The position numbers were made by a program, and so were the translations under genes. A DNA stretch of 64,000 nt from Dipteronia dyeriana (lineage: Eukaryota > Streptophyta > Magnoliopsida > Sapindales > Sapindaceae), in assembly GCA_032871835.1 (NCBI GenBank), contig CM065296.1:13780001-13844000 (forward strand). Reading direction: 5' to 3'. Position 1 is the stretch's first letter. Each line of letters opens with the position of its first letter. Below the pieces are notes generated by a model. It ran no database searches. It had not been told where the DNA came from and worked only from the letters and a program-made list of their open reading frames with translations. Below, in pieces: positions 37,701 through 48,015 of this stretch.

Positions 37701-38420
37701 GTCATTTCTGTTTTTAGACTGAGATCTATTACGATCAGGTGTCTTACTTCTACTTTTGCCTTTATTATTATTATTGCGGTTATTATTATTATTGTTATTT
37801 CTTATAGTCTGTCTACCTCTAGCAAACAAGTTCTCACCATTATCTTTCTTTTCTATCTTAAGTTCTAAATCTTTAGATTTTAGATCAGAAATACATTCTT
37901 CTAAAGACAAAGAAGACCTACCATATTTAATGGCAGCTTTTACATCCTTAAAGGATCCAGGCAGAGAGTTCAAAAGAATAATTGCTTCATTTTCATCACT
38001 TAGCTTTTCATTTTCTTCTGCATTGGCTAATTTTATGGTCATTTTCTTGAATTCATCTAGATTTTGACCTAAACATTTACTAGGATCCATCTTAAAGCCA
38101 AATAGTCTTTCTTTTAGATATATCTTGTTTGTTAAAGATTTAGTAGGATACAAACTTTCTAATTCCTTCCAAACATCACAAGCAGTAGTTTCCTCATTAA
38201 CTTCTCTAAGAACATTATCAGATAAATTCAGAATAATAATGCCAAAGGCCATTTCAAGCATATCGGTTTTCTGATCTATAGTTAATGAGTCAGACAATTT
38301 ATCAGGGTCTTCGATAGCCTTGAGGATTTTCTGTTGAGAGAGAAGGGCTTTCACCTTTCTTCTCTAAATGCCAAAATCCTCAGTGCCATCGAATTTATCT
38401 ATTTCAAATTTCATATTCAT
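34752..38420 (-). pseudogene. Ty1/copia gag-pol polyprotein, decayed
   Basis: Domains on the minus strand, in order: gag from about 38420 (MNMKFEIDKFDGT) with a CCHC knuckle CYYCGKEGHIRKYC near 37650-37690; protease-like WILDSRCSFHMTP near 37500, where the usual DSG is DSR; a GAG-pre-integrase region WHKRLGHMSERDL near 37100; integrase core with DDYTRKVW and LRTDNDLEF (36690-36890, usual LRTDNG); integrase C-terminal RSPSTAI...FLGY (36350-36640); reverse transcriptase CLLKKSLYGLKQAPRQWY and LLLYVNDML (35012-35596, catalytic YVDD reads YVND); RNase H near 34752-35063. A TAG near 38364 interrupts gag where WRRKV is expected, a one-base shift occurs near 37198, and further breaks separate integrase from reverse transcriptase. 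The encoded enzymes cannot be active as read. Confidence 0.92.
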
Positions 38421-38623
38421 AAAAGTTGAATTAAAATTTCCAAAGTCACTAAAATTGGAAAGTTTTACCTCCTCTGTGCTGCTAACAGATTCACTGCTAT
38501 CTTCGCTGTCGCCTTCTCCAGATGATTCATCTGAGACAGAAAGCTCTGCCACCGGTGCTATAACAACTGGAGGCTCGGCCGCCTGTTGTTCTTGGTCCTG
38601 ATTGTTCGCCGTTGGTACTGGTA

Positions 38624-38637
38624 GGGCTCTGATACCA
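38624..38637 (-). promoter_or_regulatory. Primer binding site (tRNA-iMet type) of the outer copia element
   Basis: On the minus strand TGGTATCAGAGCCC begins one base after the 5' LTR end. It matches the initiator tRNA-Met complement used by most plant copia elements and fixes the element's orientation. Confidence 0.9.
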
Positions 38638-38638
38638 C

Positions 38639-39504
38639 TGTTGGTCAATCTGGTCGACTCAAACTGACCAACACTGTCCCTGTTCTATCACCAAAACCTA
38701 CAAGAAATATTCTTACAACAACAGGAACTGAAATGTAGAGTACCACAGACAGTAATAATCAATCTAGTTTCAAAAACAGATAAATCTAAGAAACAACTCC
38801 AGAGAATATAAACCGAAGAAACTAACAGAGAAGAAAAACACACAAGGATTATCGTGGTTCAGCCAAGAATCGACCTACATCCACGTTGAGTCAGATCGAC
38901 GGACTCACTCCACTATATGAATATCTATTACAAGCCAATTATTACAACTGAATCAACCTAATAAAACCCTCAAAGGGAGCCCAGAAGCCCTGAATACAAA
39001 CCACACAATTTAACAAACCCTAATCACTGGTTCTACTTCTGACCACAACCCAGAACCATACAAAAATTGTATCAAAAGATTCACAATACACAGATCTCTC
39101 ATTTCTTTTTCTAACTCTCTCACAAATACAAAGCAGAGAACCCATATATTCAAGTTGAATATCAAGAACACAAGAACACAAGAACACTTGAGAGAAAAGA
39201 ATTATGTGAACAAAACCTAGAATCGGAAAAGTAAATCGAATGTCTTCTCTCTCCATCTCTTCGTTTATATAGTTACTAAGAGATAATGTACACATCAGCA
39301 TGATTGAACCAATCACAGTGTGCCAGATCAACTAGCAATCCATGCTTAGATATCAGATAAGGTAAGTTAAAACGCAGTCGTATTGTATCATAAGTCTGAT
39401 AGAATGCATTTTGCATTTGGGCCTCTCCTGGCTTCAACCAATATTATCATTGGGCTTTGATTCAGAAATGGGCTTGTTGAGATTGATGGACTAACAACAT
39501 TACA
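38639..39504 (-). repeat. Outer copia right (5') LTR, intact, 866 bp
   Basis: On its own strand it starts TGTAATGTTG and ends TTGACCAACA, with TG...CA ends. It is directly followed on the plus strand by the GAAGA target duplication at 39505-39509. Confidence 0.95.
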
Positions 39505-39684
39505 GAAGAATTAAAATTCGACTCGTCAGGCTCCGAGTTGACTCAGTTACGTTTAACCGAACCAACAATTCGGTTTGACTTCGTTAATAAAAGGACCTCT
39601 CTACCATTAGGAACGCAGGAAATTGAAAACTGTCAATTAACCAAAGATGGGATGGTAATTTCAATAGGTAGAAGACACCACAAG

Positions 39685-40239
39685 ATAATGGTGTCCACGG
39701 TTCGGTTTCGGTTTCGAACCGCCGGTTTCAGTTCCGTGGAAAGGCCGAACCGTAACCGTAACCGTAACCGTAACCGGAATATGACGGTTTTGGGCGGTTT
39801 CGAAACCGGTGGTTTTCGGTTCGGTTTCGATTTCGGTTTTTCGAAACGGAACGGTTCGGTTCGGTTCGGTTTCGGTTTCGGTTTCGGTTTCGGTTTCGGT
39901 TCGGTTTCGGTTTCGGTTTCGGTTTGTGAAACCAAACGGTTCGGTTCGGGTTCGGTTTCGGTTTGTGAAACCGAACGGTTCGGTTCGATTTCGGTTCGTT
40001 CGGTTTTTTTTTTTTTTCTGAAATGCTGCCACGTGTCAGTATTTCATTGTTTTTTTTTTAAATTTTGAAACCGCCGGTTTAACCGACGGTTTTTGGTCGG
40101 TTTTTAAGATCCCATAACCGTAACCGAACCGTCGGGATCCGGTTTCTAACCGGTTTTGTAACCGACGGTTTCGGTTACGGTTTTCAGAGGCCTGTTTCAG
40201 TTCGGTTTCGAACGGTTTAACCGAACCGTGGACACCTCT
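39685..40239. mobile_element. hAT-like MITE rich in CGGTTT repeats
   Basis: The ends contain an inverted repeat GGTGTCCACGGTTCGG (left near 39690, inverse near 40221-40236). They are flanked by the 8-bp near-duplication ACCACAAG (39677-39684) and ACCACAGG (40240-40247), one mismatch apart. An 8-bp duplication with short inverted ends fits the hAT superfamily. The interior is a long degenerate CGGTTT/CGGTTCGGTTT array with some inverse ACCGTA units, then a T-run and a smaller inverse copy. Long open frames on both strands come from the repeat and are not genes. The element is 555 bp with no transposase. Confidence 0.82.
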
Positions 40240-40247
40240 ACCACAGG

Positions 40248-40682
40248 AGCTGCTCGTTAACGTTCTAAATGGTCAAACTGCTGACGTGGCAGCGCCTATT
40301 CTTTATTTGTTTTTTGTCGCCTTTTATGGCTTCTCTCTCTCTTCCACTCAAAGTCGACAAATTTTTTACACAAAAAAGTCATCAAAAATCAAAGATTGTT
40401 TATTTTTCTTAGGTTTATTATCTTTTAAAGCAATTGGAAAACGTGGTTGATAGGTACTTGATAGAATAAATAAACAAACAATTTGCAGGCCCCTATATAG
40501 AATAGAATCTGATTAAAGAGGAATCAAGTTGGAAAACAGTTATTTAAAAAATAACGTTCTTTGTTTGCCGGTTGCATTTGTTTGATGTATCCTTCAAATC
40601 AACTATCAATACTCGTGATTCAACACGTACTCCAAAATAGCTCCCTTAAATTTCTCGGTCCTCAGCTTTCTTTAAAACCACC
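40248..40682. promoter_or_regulatory. Upstream region of the dioxygenase gene
   Basis: This stretch between the MITE and the dioxygenase ATG must contain the promoter and 5' leader. I see AT-rich DNA but no element I would name with confidence. The MITE ends only about 440 bases upstream of the start codon. Confidence 0.4.
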
Positions 40683-42187
40683 ATGACTGATCTCGAGGCA
40701 AAGAAAAGTGTCGACCAAATGTCTAGATCAGGGGAGGAGCCATCTCCAGAATACATCGTTAAAGATTCCAAATTTGGATCCATAGAGACTTCCCCACCAT
40801 TGGGTCCTTTTCCTGTTGTTGATCTCACTGTCTTTTCCCACTCTTCTTCTTCTCAAGATTTAGAACAGGAACTGGCCAAGCTCAGATCATCTCTTAGCTC
40901 TGCTGGAGGTTGCTTCCAGGTTTTGATATAACCCACTTTCCTGTTTTTTTTTTTATAAAAAAATTAATTACTGAATTTGGATGTGTTTTTTAAAGGCAAT
41001 TGGACATGGGATTTCAAATTCACTTCTGGACAAGATACGTGAAGTTTCGATTGAGTTCTTTTCACTTACAGCGGAAGAGAAACAGAAATATGCACGAGCT
41101 GTTAATGAAGCAGAAGGGTATGGGAGTGACCGGATCGTCTCGGAGAAGCAAGTTCATGACTGGTCTCATCGCTTGTCTCTCAAGGTATTTCCACAAGACA
41201 AAAGAAGGCTAAATCTCTGGCCCCAAAGCCCACAAGATTTCAGGTATTTTTCCAGTTTCTATTTTTATTATACTGTAAACTAGCCTATTTAATGTATATG
41301 TAGCGGACTCTGTTAAGTAATTGCTAGACCCATAAGCTTTCGAATAACAATACTGAGCTCTAACGAATATGATAGACGTGTAAGGAAGGGGTTTCCAATC
41401 TAGTAGTTCATAAGCTAATGTGAAGTTGATGATAAGTGAGTTTGATTGTTTTTCAGGGAGACCTTAGATGAATATGCTATGAAGATCAAGATTGTGACGG
41501 AAGTTCTGTTCAAGGCAATCGCCAAGTCATTGAATTTGGAAGAGAATAGTTTCTTGTATCAATTTGGAGAACAGTCTGTAATGCAAACCAGATTTAACTT
41601 CTATCCACCATGCTCAAGACCTGATTTGGTTCATGGTGTTAAACCGCATACAGATAGATCAGGAATTACAATTCTCTTGCAAGATAAAGAAGTTGAAGGT
41701 CTCCAAATTGTTGTGGACGGTAAATGGTACCGGGTTCCTGTGATACCTCATGCTCTTGTTGTCAATCTTGGCGATCAGATGCAGGTATATCTTCGCACTA
41801 TTGGTATATTCATGTATGCGCTTGTTTGTGGGATACGTAGTATGTTTCGGGACACTGGAACAACATATTTTTCGTTGTTCTTTGTTTCGCTTTGCAGTGG
41901 ATAGCAACATATGATGAATCTTCTAAATAATGTTATGTGAACTTTTGCAGATAATGAGTAATGGAATATATAAGAGTCCAATGCACCGGGTGGTCACGAA
42001 CACAGAAAAGTTGAGGATATCTGTAGCCTCATTTATCGAACCAGATCCGGACAATGAAATTGGACCTGTGGAGCGTTTGATTGATGAGCAAAGGCCGAGG
42101 CTATACAGAAACGTGAAGAATTATGGTATTATCAACTATGAGTGCTATCAGAAAGGGTTGGTAGCCCTCGAAACTGTTCAAGTTTAA
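40683..42187 (+). CDS. 2-oxoglutarate/Fe(II)-dependent dioxygenase (SRG1-like, DOXC class)
   Basis: A soluble oxygenase that couples 2-oxoglutarate decarboxylation to oxidation of a specialised metabolite or hormone; the substrate cannot be told from sequence. Exons 40683-40919, 40996-41243, 41457-41784 and 41951-42187 join in phase to 349 codons, a usual length. The N-terminal DIOX_N region has FPVVDLTVF and GCFQAIGHGIS. The core shows the NFYPPCSRP motif, iron ligands His226 and Asp228 (HTD) and His283, and the 2-oxoglutarate-binding Arg293 and Ser295 (RIS). All catalytic residues are present and splice sites are GT-AG. Related proteins are annotated SRG1-like, codeine-O-demethylase-like or norcoclaurine-synthase-like. 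Class is confident; the specific reaction is unknown. Confidence 0.93.
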
Positions 42188-42253
42188 ATTTCTCTGCTTC
42201 CTTCTCCAGCTGATTGATGATAAATGTCTGTAACTAGCTAAGACTCATGTATG

Positions 42254-42259
42254 AATAAA
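42254..42259 (+). terminator. Possible poly(A) signal of the dioxygenase gene
   Basis: AATAAA lies about 67 bases after the stop codon, in T-rich DNA, a plausible plant polyadenylation signal. Confidence 0.45.
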
Positions 42260-43017
42260 CAAATTTCTGAACAAATATGTTACAGAAAGCCTACTTGAGT
42301 TTATGTAATAAATTTGGGAATTATTATTTTTAAAATACTCTTTCCTATATGTAGAACATGAACTTTATTTATCTTTGTTGCTTGGAAACAAGGTAATTGA
42401 TGGAAAAGCTTCAGCTTTAAGTGTTTCATGTGTAGTGAAAAATGTGGATATCATACCATGAATTGCTTGGCAGCTAGAACAAAAGTGATTTCCACAAAAG
42501 TCCAATGAGAAAACAAGTAAAAAGAAGTTAGGCCTAAAGTCCTAAAAGTATACCCTAGCCAACCATTTTTGCAATTTGGGCAACTGAAAAATAATTAACT
42601 GTTGTTTGGATTAACACGTGAGCTCACAAGCACAGAAATGCAAAATTATAAAGAGATCTTTTTCATAGTTAAGAACTTTTACCGACATCCCTTAAATTGA
42701 GAAGTAAAAACTTCTAAAGTTAATTGGAAATAAAAAAAAACAGAACAATCCATTTAATTTTTAAAAGACCTGAAAAAAAAAAAGTTGAAATATGTAAAGG
42801 TGTTGCAGTAGTTTTTAGTTGAAGCTAGGACTTGATCTTGAAGCTTGTTCAAGCTGGTTTTAGATGCACCACCTCTGTCAAGTCAGAATAACATCCTCAG
42901 CTAAAACTATCCATTTTATTTCTTGAAAAAAAAAAACAAAGATAACATTGCAAGACATTCCAGCTCCACTTGAATTTTTTTAGTTCAAGTTAGACTTGGT
43001 CTTGCAGCTTGTTCATT
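42260..43017. other. Intergenic region between convergent genes
   Basis: AT-rich DNA downstream of both the dioxygenase (+) and the EC1-like gene (-). A partial internal duplication is seen near 42815-42870 and 42975-43020 (TTTAGTT.AAG..AGGACTTG and AGCTTGTTCA variants). No gene is seen. Confidence 0.5.
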
Positions 43018-43644
43018 TCAACCTGAAGTTGGAGATGGTGCGGCGTTAAAGACCGCTGAACAAGTGCTCTTGAGCACCGTAGGGAAGGATGGATTGAATG
43101 GGAAAATCTTAGACAAGCACTTATCGTTGATTTCAGTGACGGCTTTGCAACAATCCCCGCCAATTTTACCAATGATACCAATGTCGAGTACTGATTTATA
43201 AATCTCTGAAACACAACCTTCTATGTCCTTAAGAGTTGACCAACATTCTATTATTTCAATAACATTTTCATTTCCTGGAAATGAGACCTTGCTCATTGTA
43301 GCATTCACCGCAGGTGAATTTGTTGGAGGTGCAGCACAAGCGGTCTTGAGCAATGGAGGGAATAATGGGTTTATTGGAAACATCTTAGGCCAGCAATCTT
43401 CACTGACTTGAGCGATTGTTGCACAACAAACAGGACCAATTTGGCCAATTTGGCCACTCATAAAATAAGTATAGATCTCCATGAGACAACCTGGTGTGGC
43501 TGCTAGAGCTGCCCAGCATTTCTGAAGTTCTGGCACGGGCGGTAATAGGCCTGGAATTTGTGCCTGTCCTGCTGGAACCAGCATTGCCATGCATGCCACG
43601 ATCAACATCAGAGGAACAAGAGTATTTGCTGACATTCCTGCCAC
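43018..43644 (-). CDS. Secreted protein with two prolamin-like (ECA1/EC1-type) domains
   Basis: A 208-residue single-exon secreted protein of the plant ECA1 gametogenesis-related/prolamin-like family, which includes the egg-cell-secreted EC1 proteins involved in sperm activation. Residues 1 to about 29 form a signal peptide ending PAGQAQ. Two domains each carry six cysteines: Cys43, 53, 73, 74, 84, 103 and Cys134, 144, 165, 166, 176, 195. Spacing is nearly the same in both. Shared phrases are CW..L....GC..EIY, the double Cys, and FP.NP.FP..LK..C. Most family members have one domain, so this looks like an in-gene duplication; domain 2 resembles the usual consensus more. ATG 43644 is chosen because it gives the signal peptide. 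Whether it acts in gametes is not shown by the sequence. Confidence 0.85.
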   Translation of the reverse strand: MAGMSANTLVPLMLIVACMAMLVPAGQAQIPGLLPPVPELQKCWAALAATPGCLMEIYTYFMSGQIGQIGPVCCATIAQVSEDCWPKMFPINPLFPPLLKTACAAPPTNSPAVNATMSKVSFPGNENVIEIIECWSTLKDIEGCVSEIYKSVLDIGIIGKIGGDCCKAVTEINDKCLSKIFPFNPSFPTVLKSTCSAVFNAAPSPTSG

Positions 43645-44326
43645 TGAATTGCCTCGGAGGAAATCTTGTAATGTGCCTGCAAATTTTGTATGACTTGGAA
43701 GGATGGTTGTGCTTTTCTGTCCTGTGGAAGCAATTGAGGGAGAATTTATAATTTTTTAGTGTCATAATATCGAAAGGTTTTACTGTGAATCAATGCAACA
43801 GTTTGTGAATTTTATCTTTGAAACACTTGATGCATCGATTTTTGTTTTGTAACTGGTTTAGAATAATTAAGTGCCAGTTAAAGACTGAAGAATTGATAAC
43901 ATAAAGCAGTTTTACCTGTTTTGGTCAAACCCAAAAAGTAACAAGTAACAGGTCTACAAAAAATCTACTGGTCAACCATTGTTGCTCATTTCATTGTTAT
44001 ATTGATAAAGCTCTCTCCTTCTTTGGTTTTCTCAAAGGGTTACCCTTCGGCCTTCACCGTTTTGTCTATGGGGTGTTTGTAACCTTGAAATGAAACTAAG
44101 CCCCTCTCAAATGAAACTAAGCCCCCGTCCGACAGTTGCTTTTTAACTTGTTTTCGTTATTGTTTTACAAAAATGATTTTGAATTCGCGTTCGTTAACCG
44201 TTTTTCATTTTATTGTAAAAAAACAAAAAACAAAAAACAAAAACAAAATGAAAAATAAAACCAGTGTTAACAGTGAAATATTTAAAAAACACAAAATACT
44301 TGTTTTTGTTTTTTGTTTAAAAAATT

Positions 44327-44360
<34 letters not shown>

Positions 44361-44756
44361 TTCTTTTTCTTTCTTTCTTCTTCTTCTTCTTCATCACGCA
44401 CAGATCTACGACTCTCCCATTTTTTTTAATTTTGAATTTTTTTCTTTAAATAAAAATATTTTTTTTAAAAATATTTAATCACATTGTTTTTAGGTTATAA
44501 TGTGAAATAAAAAATTCAGACTTAGTTGATAATTGTTTGAGATGAATTGTTGATAATTTTTTAAAAAATTACTTAACGTACTAGACACGTTTTTAATGTT
44601 TTTATTTTCAAGATAGTGTTTTTCACATATGCTACCAAACACGTTTTCGGATTTTGAAAATGAAATAAAAAACATTGTTTTTGTTTTTGTTTTTATTTTT
44701 ATTTTTCTTTTCGAAAAACAGTCAACGAAAAACGTTTACAGGATGACATTTCATAT
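43645..44756. other. Intergenic DNA with TA and A-rich tracts
   Basis: The first part should hold the promoter of the EC1-like gene. Further right are AAACAAAAAAC tracts, a (TA)n run near 44333-44360 and a CTT-rich stretch. The right end passes directly into the TG-rich minisatellite. No gene is seen. Confidence 0.5.
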
Positions 44757-47700
44757 TCCGTGAGTGCGTGCTTGCATACGTGTGTGCATCCATGCGTTCG
44801 TGCATGCGTGTATACATGTGTGCATGCGTCAATGCGTGCATGCATACGTCTGTGTGTGCGTGCGTGTGGGCGGGCGGGCGGGCGTGCGGGTGAGCGTGAG
44901 TGCGTGCATGCATTCGTGCGTGAATGCGTGCGTCCATGAGTCCGGGCGTGAGTGCATGTGTCTGCACGTTCGTGCATATTTGCGTGCGTGCATGCATGTG
45001 TAAGTTCGTACGTGCATCCGTACGTGCGTTTGTGCATGCGTCCGAGCGTCCGTCCGTGCGTGCATGCATGTTTACGTGCATATGTACGTTGTGTGCGTAT
45101 GTGCATGCTTCTGTGCGTTCATCCGTGAGTGTGTTCGCCCGTGCATGCGTGTGTGTGCGTATATGTATGTGTGAGTGTGTATGTCTGTGCGACAGTGCTT
45201 TCGTTCGTTTATGCGTGCGCCCCAGCATCGGTGAGTTCGTACGTGTGTGCGTTCGTGCGTGCATGCGTGCGTCTGTTTGTGCTTCAGTGCATGCATGCCT
45301 GCCTACGTGCGTGCGTTCGTGCTTTCATACGTGTGTGTGTGCGTCTGTTCGTTTTTCCTCGTGAGCGTAAGTTCATCCATCTTCCGTGTGTGAATGCATC
45401 CGTCGATGCGTGCATGTGTGTATACGTGCTCTGTACATGCGTGCGGCGAGCGTGGTTGCGTGCATATGTGAGTACCTCCATGCGTGTACGCCCGTGTGTC
45501 CTAGCTTCCCTGCATGTGTGCGTGCGTCCGTCTATCCGAGCTTCTATGCGTGTGTGCTTGCATCCATCTGTGCTTCCGTTCATACGTGCGTGTGTTCGTG
45601 CTTACGTTCGTGCTTTTGTGTGTTCGAGCATGCATGCATGTGTACGTGCTTCCCTGCTTGCGTGCGTTCGTGCGTTCGTACGTTCATGCGTGCGTGTGTG
45701 AGTGTGTGCTTCCATGTGTACATCGGTGCATGCTTGCGTACGTTAGTCCATCTGTCCGTCCGTCCATCTGTCTATACATTCGTGCGTGTGTAAGTGCATT
45801 CGTGGGTGTGTCTATTTGTGTGTGTGTTAGTCTGACCGTGCATGCATGTATGAGTATTTACGTGCTTACGTGCATCGGCTTATGCTTCCGTACGTGTATG
45901 CTTCCGTGCATGTGAGCATGCGTGTATCTGTGAGTGTGTCTGTGCTTCTATAATTGGGTGCTTTCATATGTGTGTGCATCTGTCGGTTTGTGCCTGCGTC
46001 TTACCGTGTTTTCGTGCATGCGTGAATATGTGCTTGCGTGTGCACGCTTGTATACATGCGTGCGTATGTCTAGGGGATAGTCTGTGCGTGCGTACATGCG
46101 TCTGTCTGTGCATCTGAGCATGCGTCCGTCTGGGCTTCTGTGCGTTCATGCGTGCGTGAGTTCGTGCATTTGTGCATGCGTACGTGTGTCCGTACGTGAT
46201 TTTATGCGTTCGTATGTTCGTGCGTGCATGCTTTCGTGTGCGCGTGCGCATGCATGCGTGCATCCTTCTGTGCTTCCATTCATGGCTGCATTCATCAGTC
46301 AGTCTGTGCATCCGTACTTGCGTCTGTCCATACGTGCGTCTGCCCGTGCATACATTAGTCCATCCGTCCATATGTGTTTTTCTATCCGTACTTGCCTTTA
46401 AGAGTTTGTGCGTGAGTGTGTGCATTTGTGGGGGCATACTTCCATGCATATGTGCGTGTATACATGCGTGCATCTGTGCGTGCGTCCGTGCTTCTGTGCT
46501 TGGGTGCCTCCGTGCTTGCGTGCATTTATCCATTCGTGCCTACGTGCAAGAGTACGTCCATCCTTACTTCTGTGCATGCGTGCGTACGTGCCTGAGTATA
46601 TGAGTGTGTGCGTGTGTACGTGCATCTGGGTGGCAGGCCGTGCTTGTAGACGTGCATCTGTCTGTGCCTCTGTGCTTCCATGCGTGCGTACTTACGTGCG
46701 TGCGTGCGTACGTGTATTCATCTGGGTGACAGTCAATGCATGCTTCCATTCATACGTGCATGCATGTTTGCATTCTTGAGTTAGTACGTGCATCCGTCGG
46801 TGCATGAGTGCGTATGTGTTTCCGTCCAAGCTTCAATGCTCGTGTGCATGCGTCCGTACGTGCGTGTATGCGTTTGTGCGTTCGTCACTGCGTGCATGCG
46901 TGTGTACGTTCGTGCGTGCGTGCATATATGCATACGTGTATGTGTGTGTGCATCTGTTAGTTCATGCGTCCGTTCATGCATGCTTGCGTGTTTATGTGTT
47001 TGCTTGTGTGCATGCACGCGTGCGTGCGGGCGTGCTTTCATGTGAGCATGCATCCGTGCATCTGTGCGTCTATCCGGACATGCTTTCATGAGTATATATG
47101 TACATGGTGCGTGCATGCATCCGTGCATTCATGCGTGTGTACATCCGAGCGGGCGTGCATTTGTGTGTGCATCCATACGTCCATGTGTGTTTCCGTGTGT
47201 GCATACGTGTGTACATCCGTGTGCGTGCTTCTGTGCGTGTGTGCATGCATCCATGTGTTCGTGCGTGTATACATGTGTGCGTGCGTGCTTTTGTGCTTGC
47301 TTTTATACTTCCATGCGTGTGTGTTTGCTTCCGTGCGTGCATGCATTCTTCCCTGCGTGCGTGTATGCGTCCGAGCGACTGTGTGTGTATGTGTATGTGT
47401 ATGCGAGCGTCCGTGTGACATTGCTTCCTTTCATTTGTGCGTGTGTCCGTGCATTGGTGTGTACGTGCGTCTGTACGTCCGTGCGTCCGTGCGTCCGTGC
47501 GTCCGTGCGTCCGTGTCCGTGCGTCCGTGCGTCCATGAGTGCGTGAGTTCGTGAGTTCGTGAGTTCATACGTGCGTGAATGCATGAGTGCGTACGTGCAT
47601 CCGTACGAGTGTGCGTTCGTGCATCGTCCGTGCGTTCGTGTATGTGTGCATTCGTGCTTGCGCGCATGCATGTATCCTTGCTTCCATACGTGTGTGCGTG

Positions 47701-48015
47701 TCTGTAAGCTTTCGTATGTGCATGCATGTGTCCGTCCATGCTTTAGTGTGTCCGTGCTTGCGTGTGTACGTGTGCGTGCGTGCATACATGTATCTGTGCT
47801 TCCATGTGTGCGACCGTGTGTGCCTGCGTGTATCCGTTCGTTCTTCCATGCATGTAAATGTACGTCCGTTGATGCGTGCGTGCATGCATGGTTGGGGGCA
47901 TCCGTGCCTCCGTGCTTCCATACTTGTGTCGTGCACGCATCTGTCCGTGCATTCAAGCGTGCATAAGTGTGTTGTGCGCGCCTACGTGCGTGCATGTATG
48001 TTTGCACTCGTGTGT
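44757..48015. repeat. 3.2-kb alternating purine-pyrimidine minisatellite (TGCG/TGCA/TGTG)
   Basis: Almost every step alternates pyrimidine and purine, built from tetramers GTGC, GTGT, CATG, TACG and variants such as TCCG, TTCG and CTTC that break alternation about every 10-20 bases. The repeat is degenerate, without one fixed period beyond the 4-base register. Long open frames occur on both strands because the tetramers rarely make stops; they give Cys/Val/Arg/Ala strings on one strand and His/Ala/Arg/Thr strings on the other. These are not genes. The last 300 bases or so (from about 47706) are alignable with the short arrays at 52225-52532 and 56657-56980. Confidence 0.93.

Larger units (their letters stand above)
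25759..39504 (-). mobile_element. Ty1/copia LTR retrotransposon, decayed, with a nested insertion
   Basis: The element is bounded by TGTTGG...ATTACA on the plus strand and flanked by the 5-bp duplication GAAGA at 25754-25758 and 39505-39509. The intact right LTR spans 38639-39504 (866 bp). The left LTR is split into 25759-26197 and 33901-34308 by a second LTR element. On the minus strand a tRNA-iMet-type primer site follows the right LTR and coding order is gag, protease, integrase, reverse transcriptase, RNase H, the copia order. The coding region is broken by stops and frameshifts, so it cannot move on its own. Without the insertion it would be about 6.0 kb. Confidence 0.95.

Noticed and set aside
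39800..40000. Interstitial telomere repeat
   Set aside because: The hexamer is CGGTTT, not the plant telomere TTTAGGG, and it lies inside a bounded element.
39633..40068. Open frames giving Arg/Thr/Glu or Phe/Gly/Ser repeats
   Set aside because: They are translations of the CGGTTT array inside the MITE.
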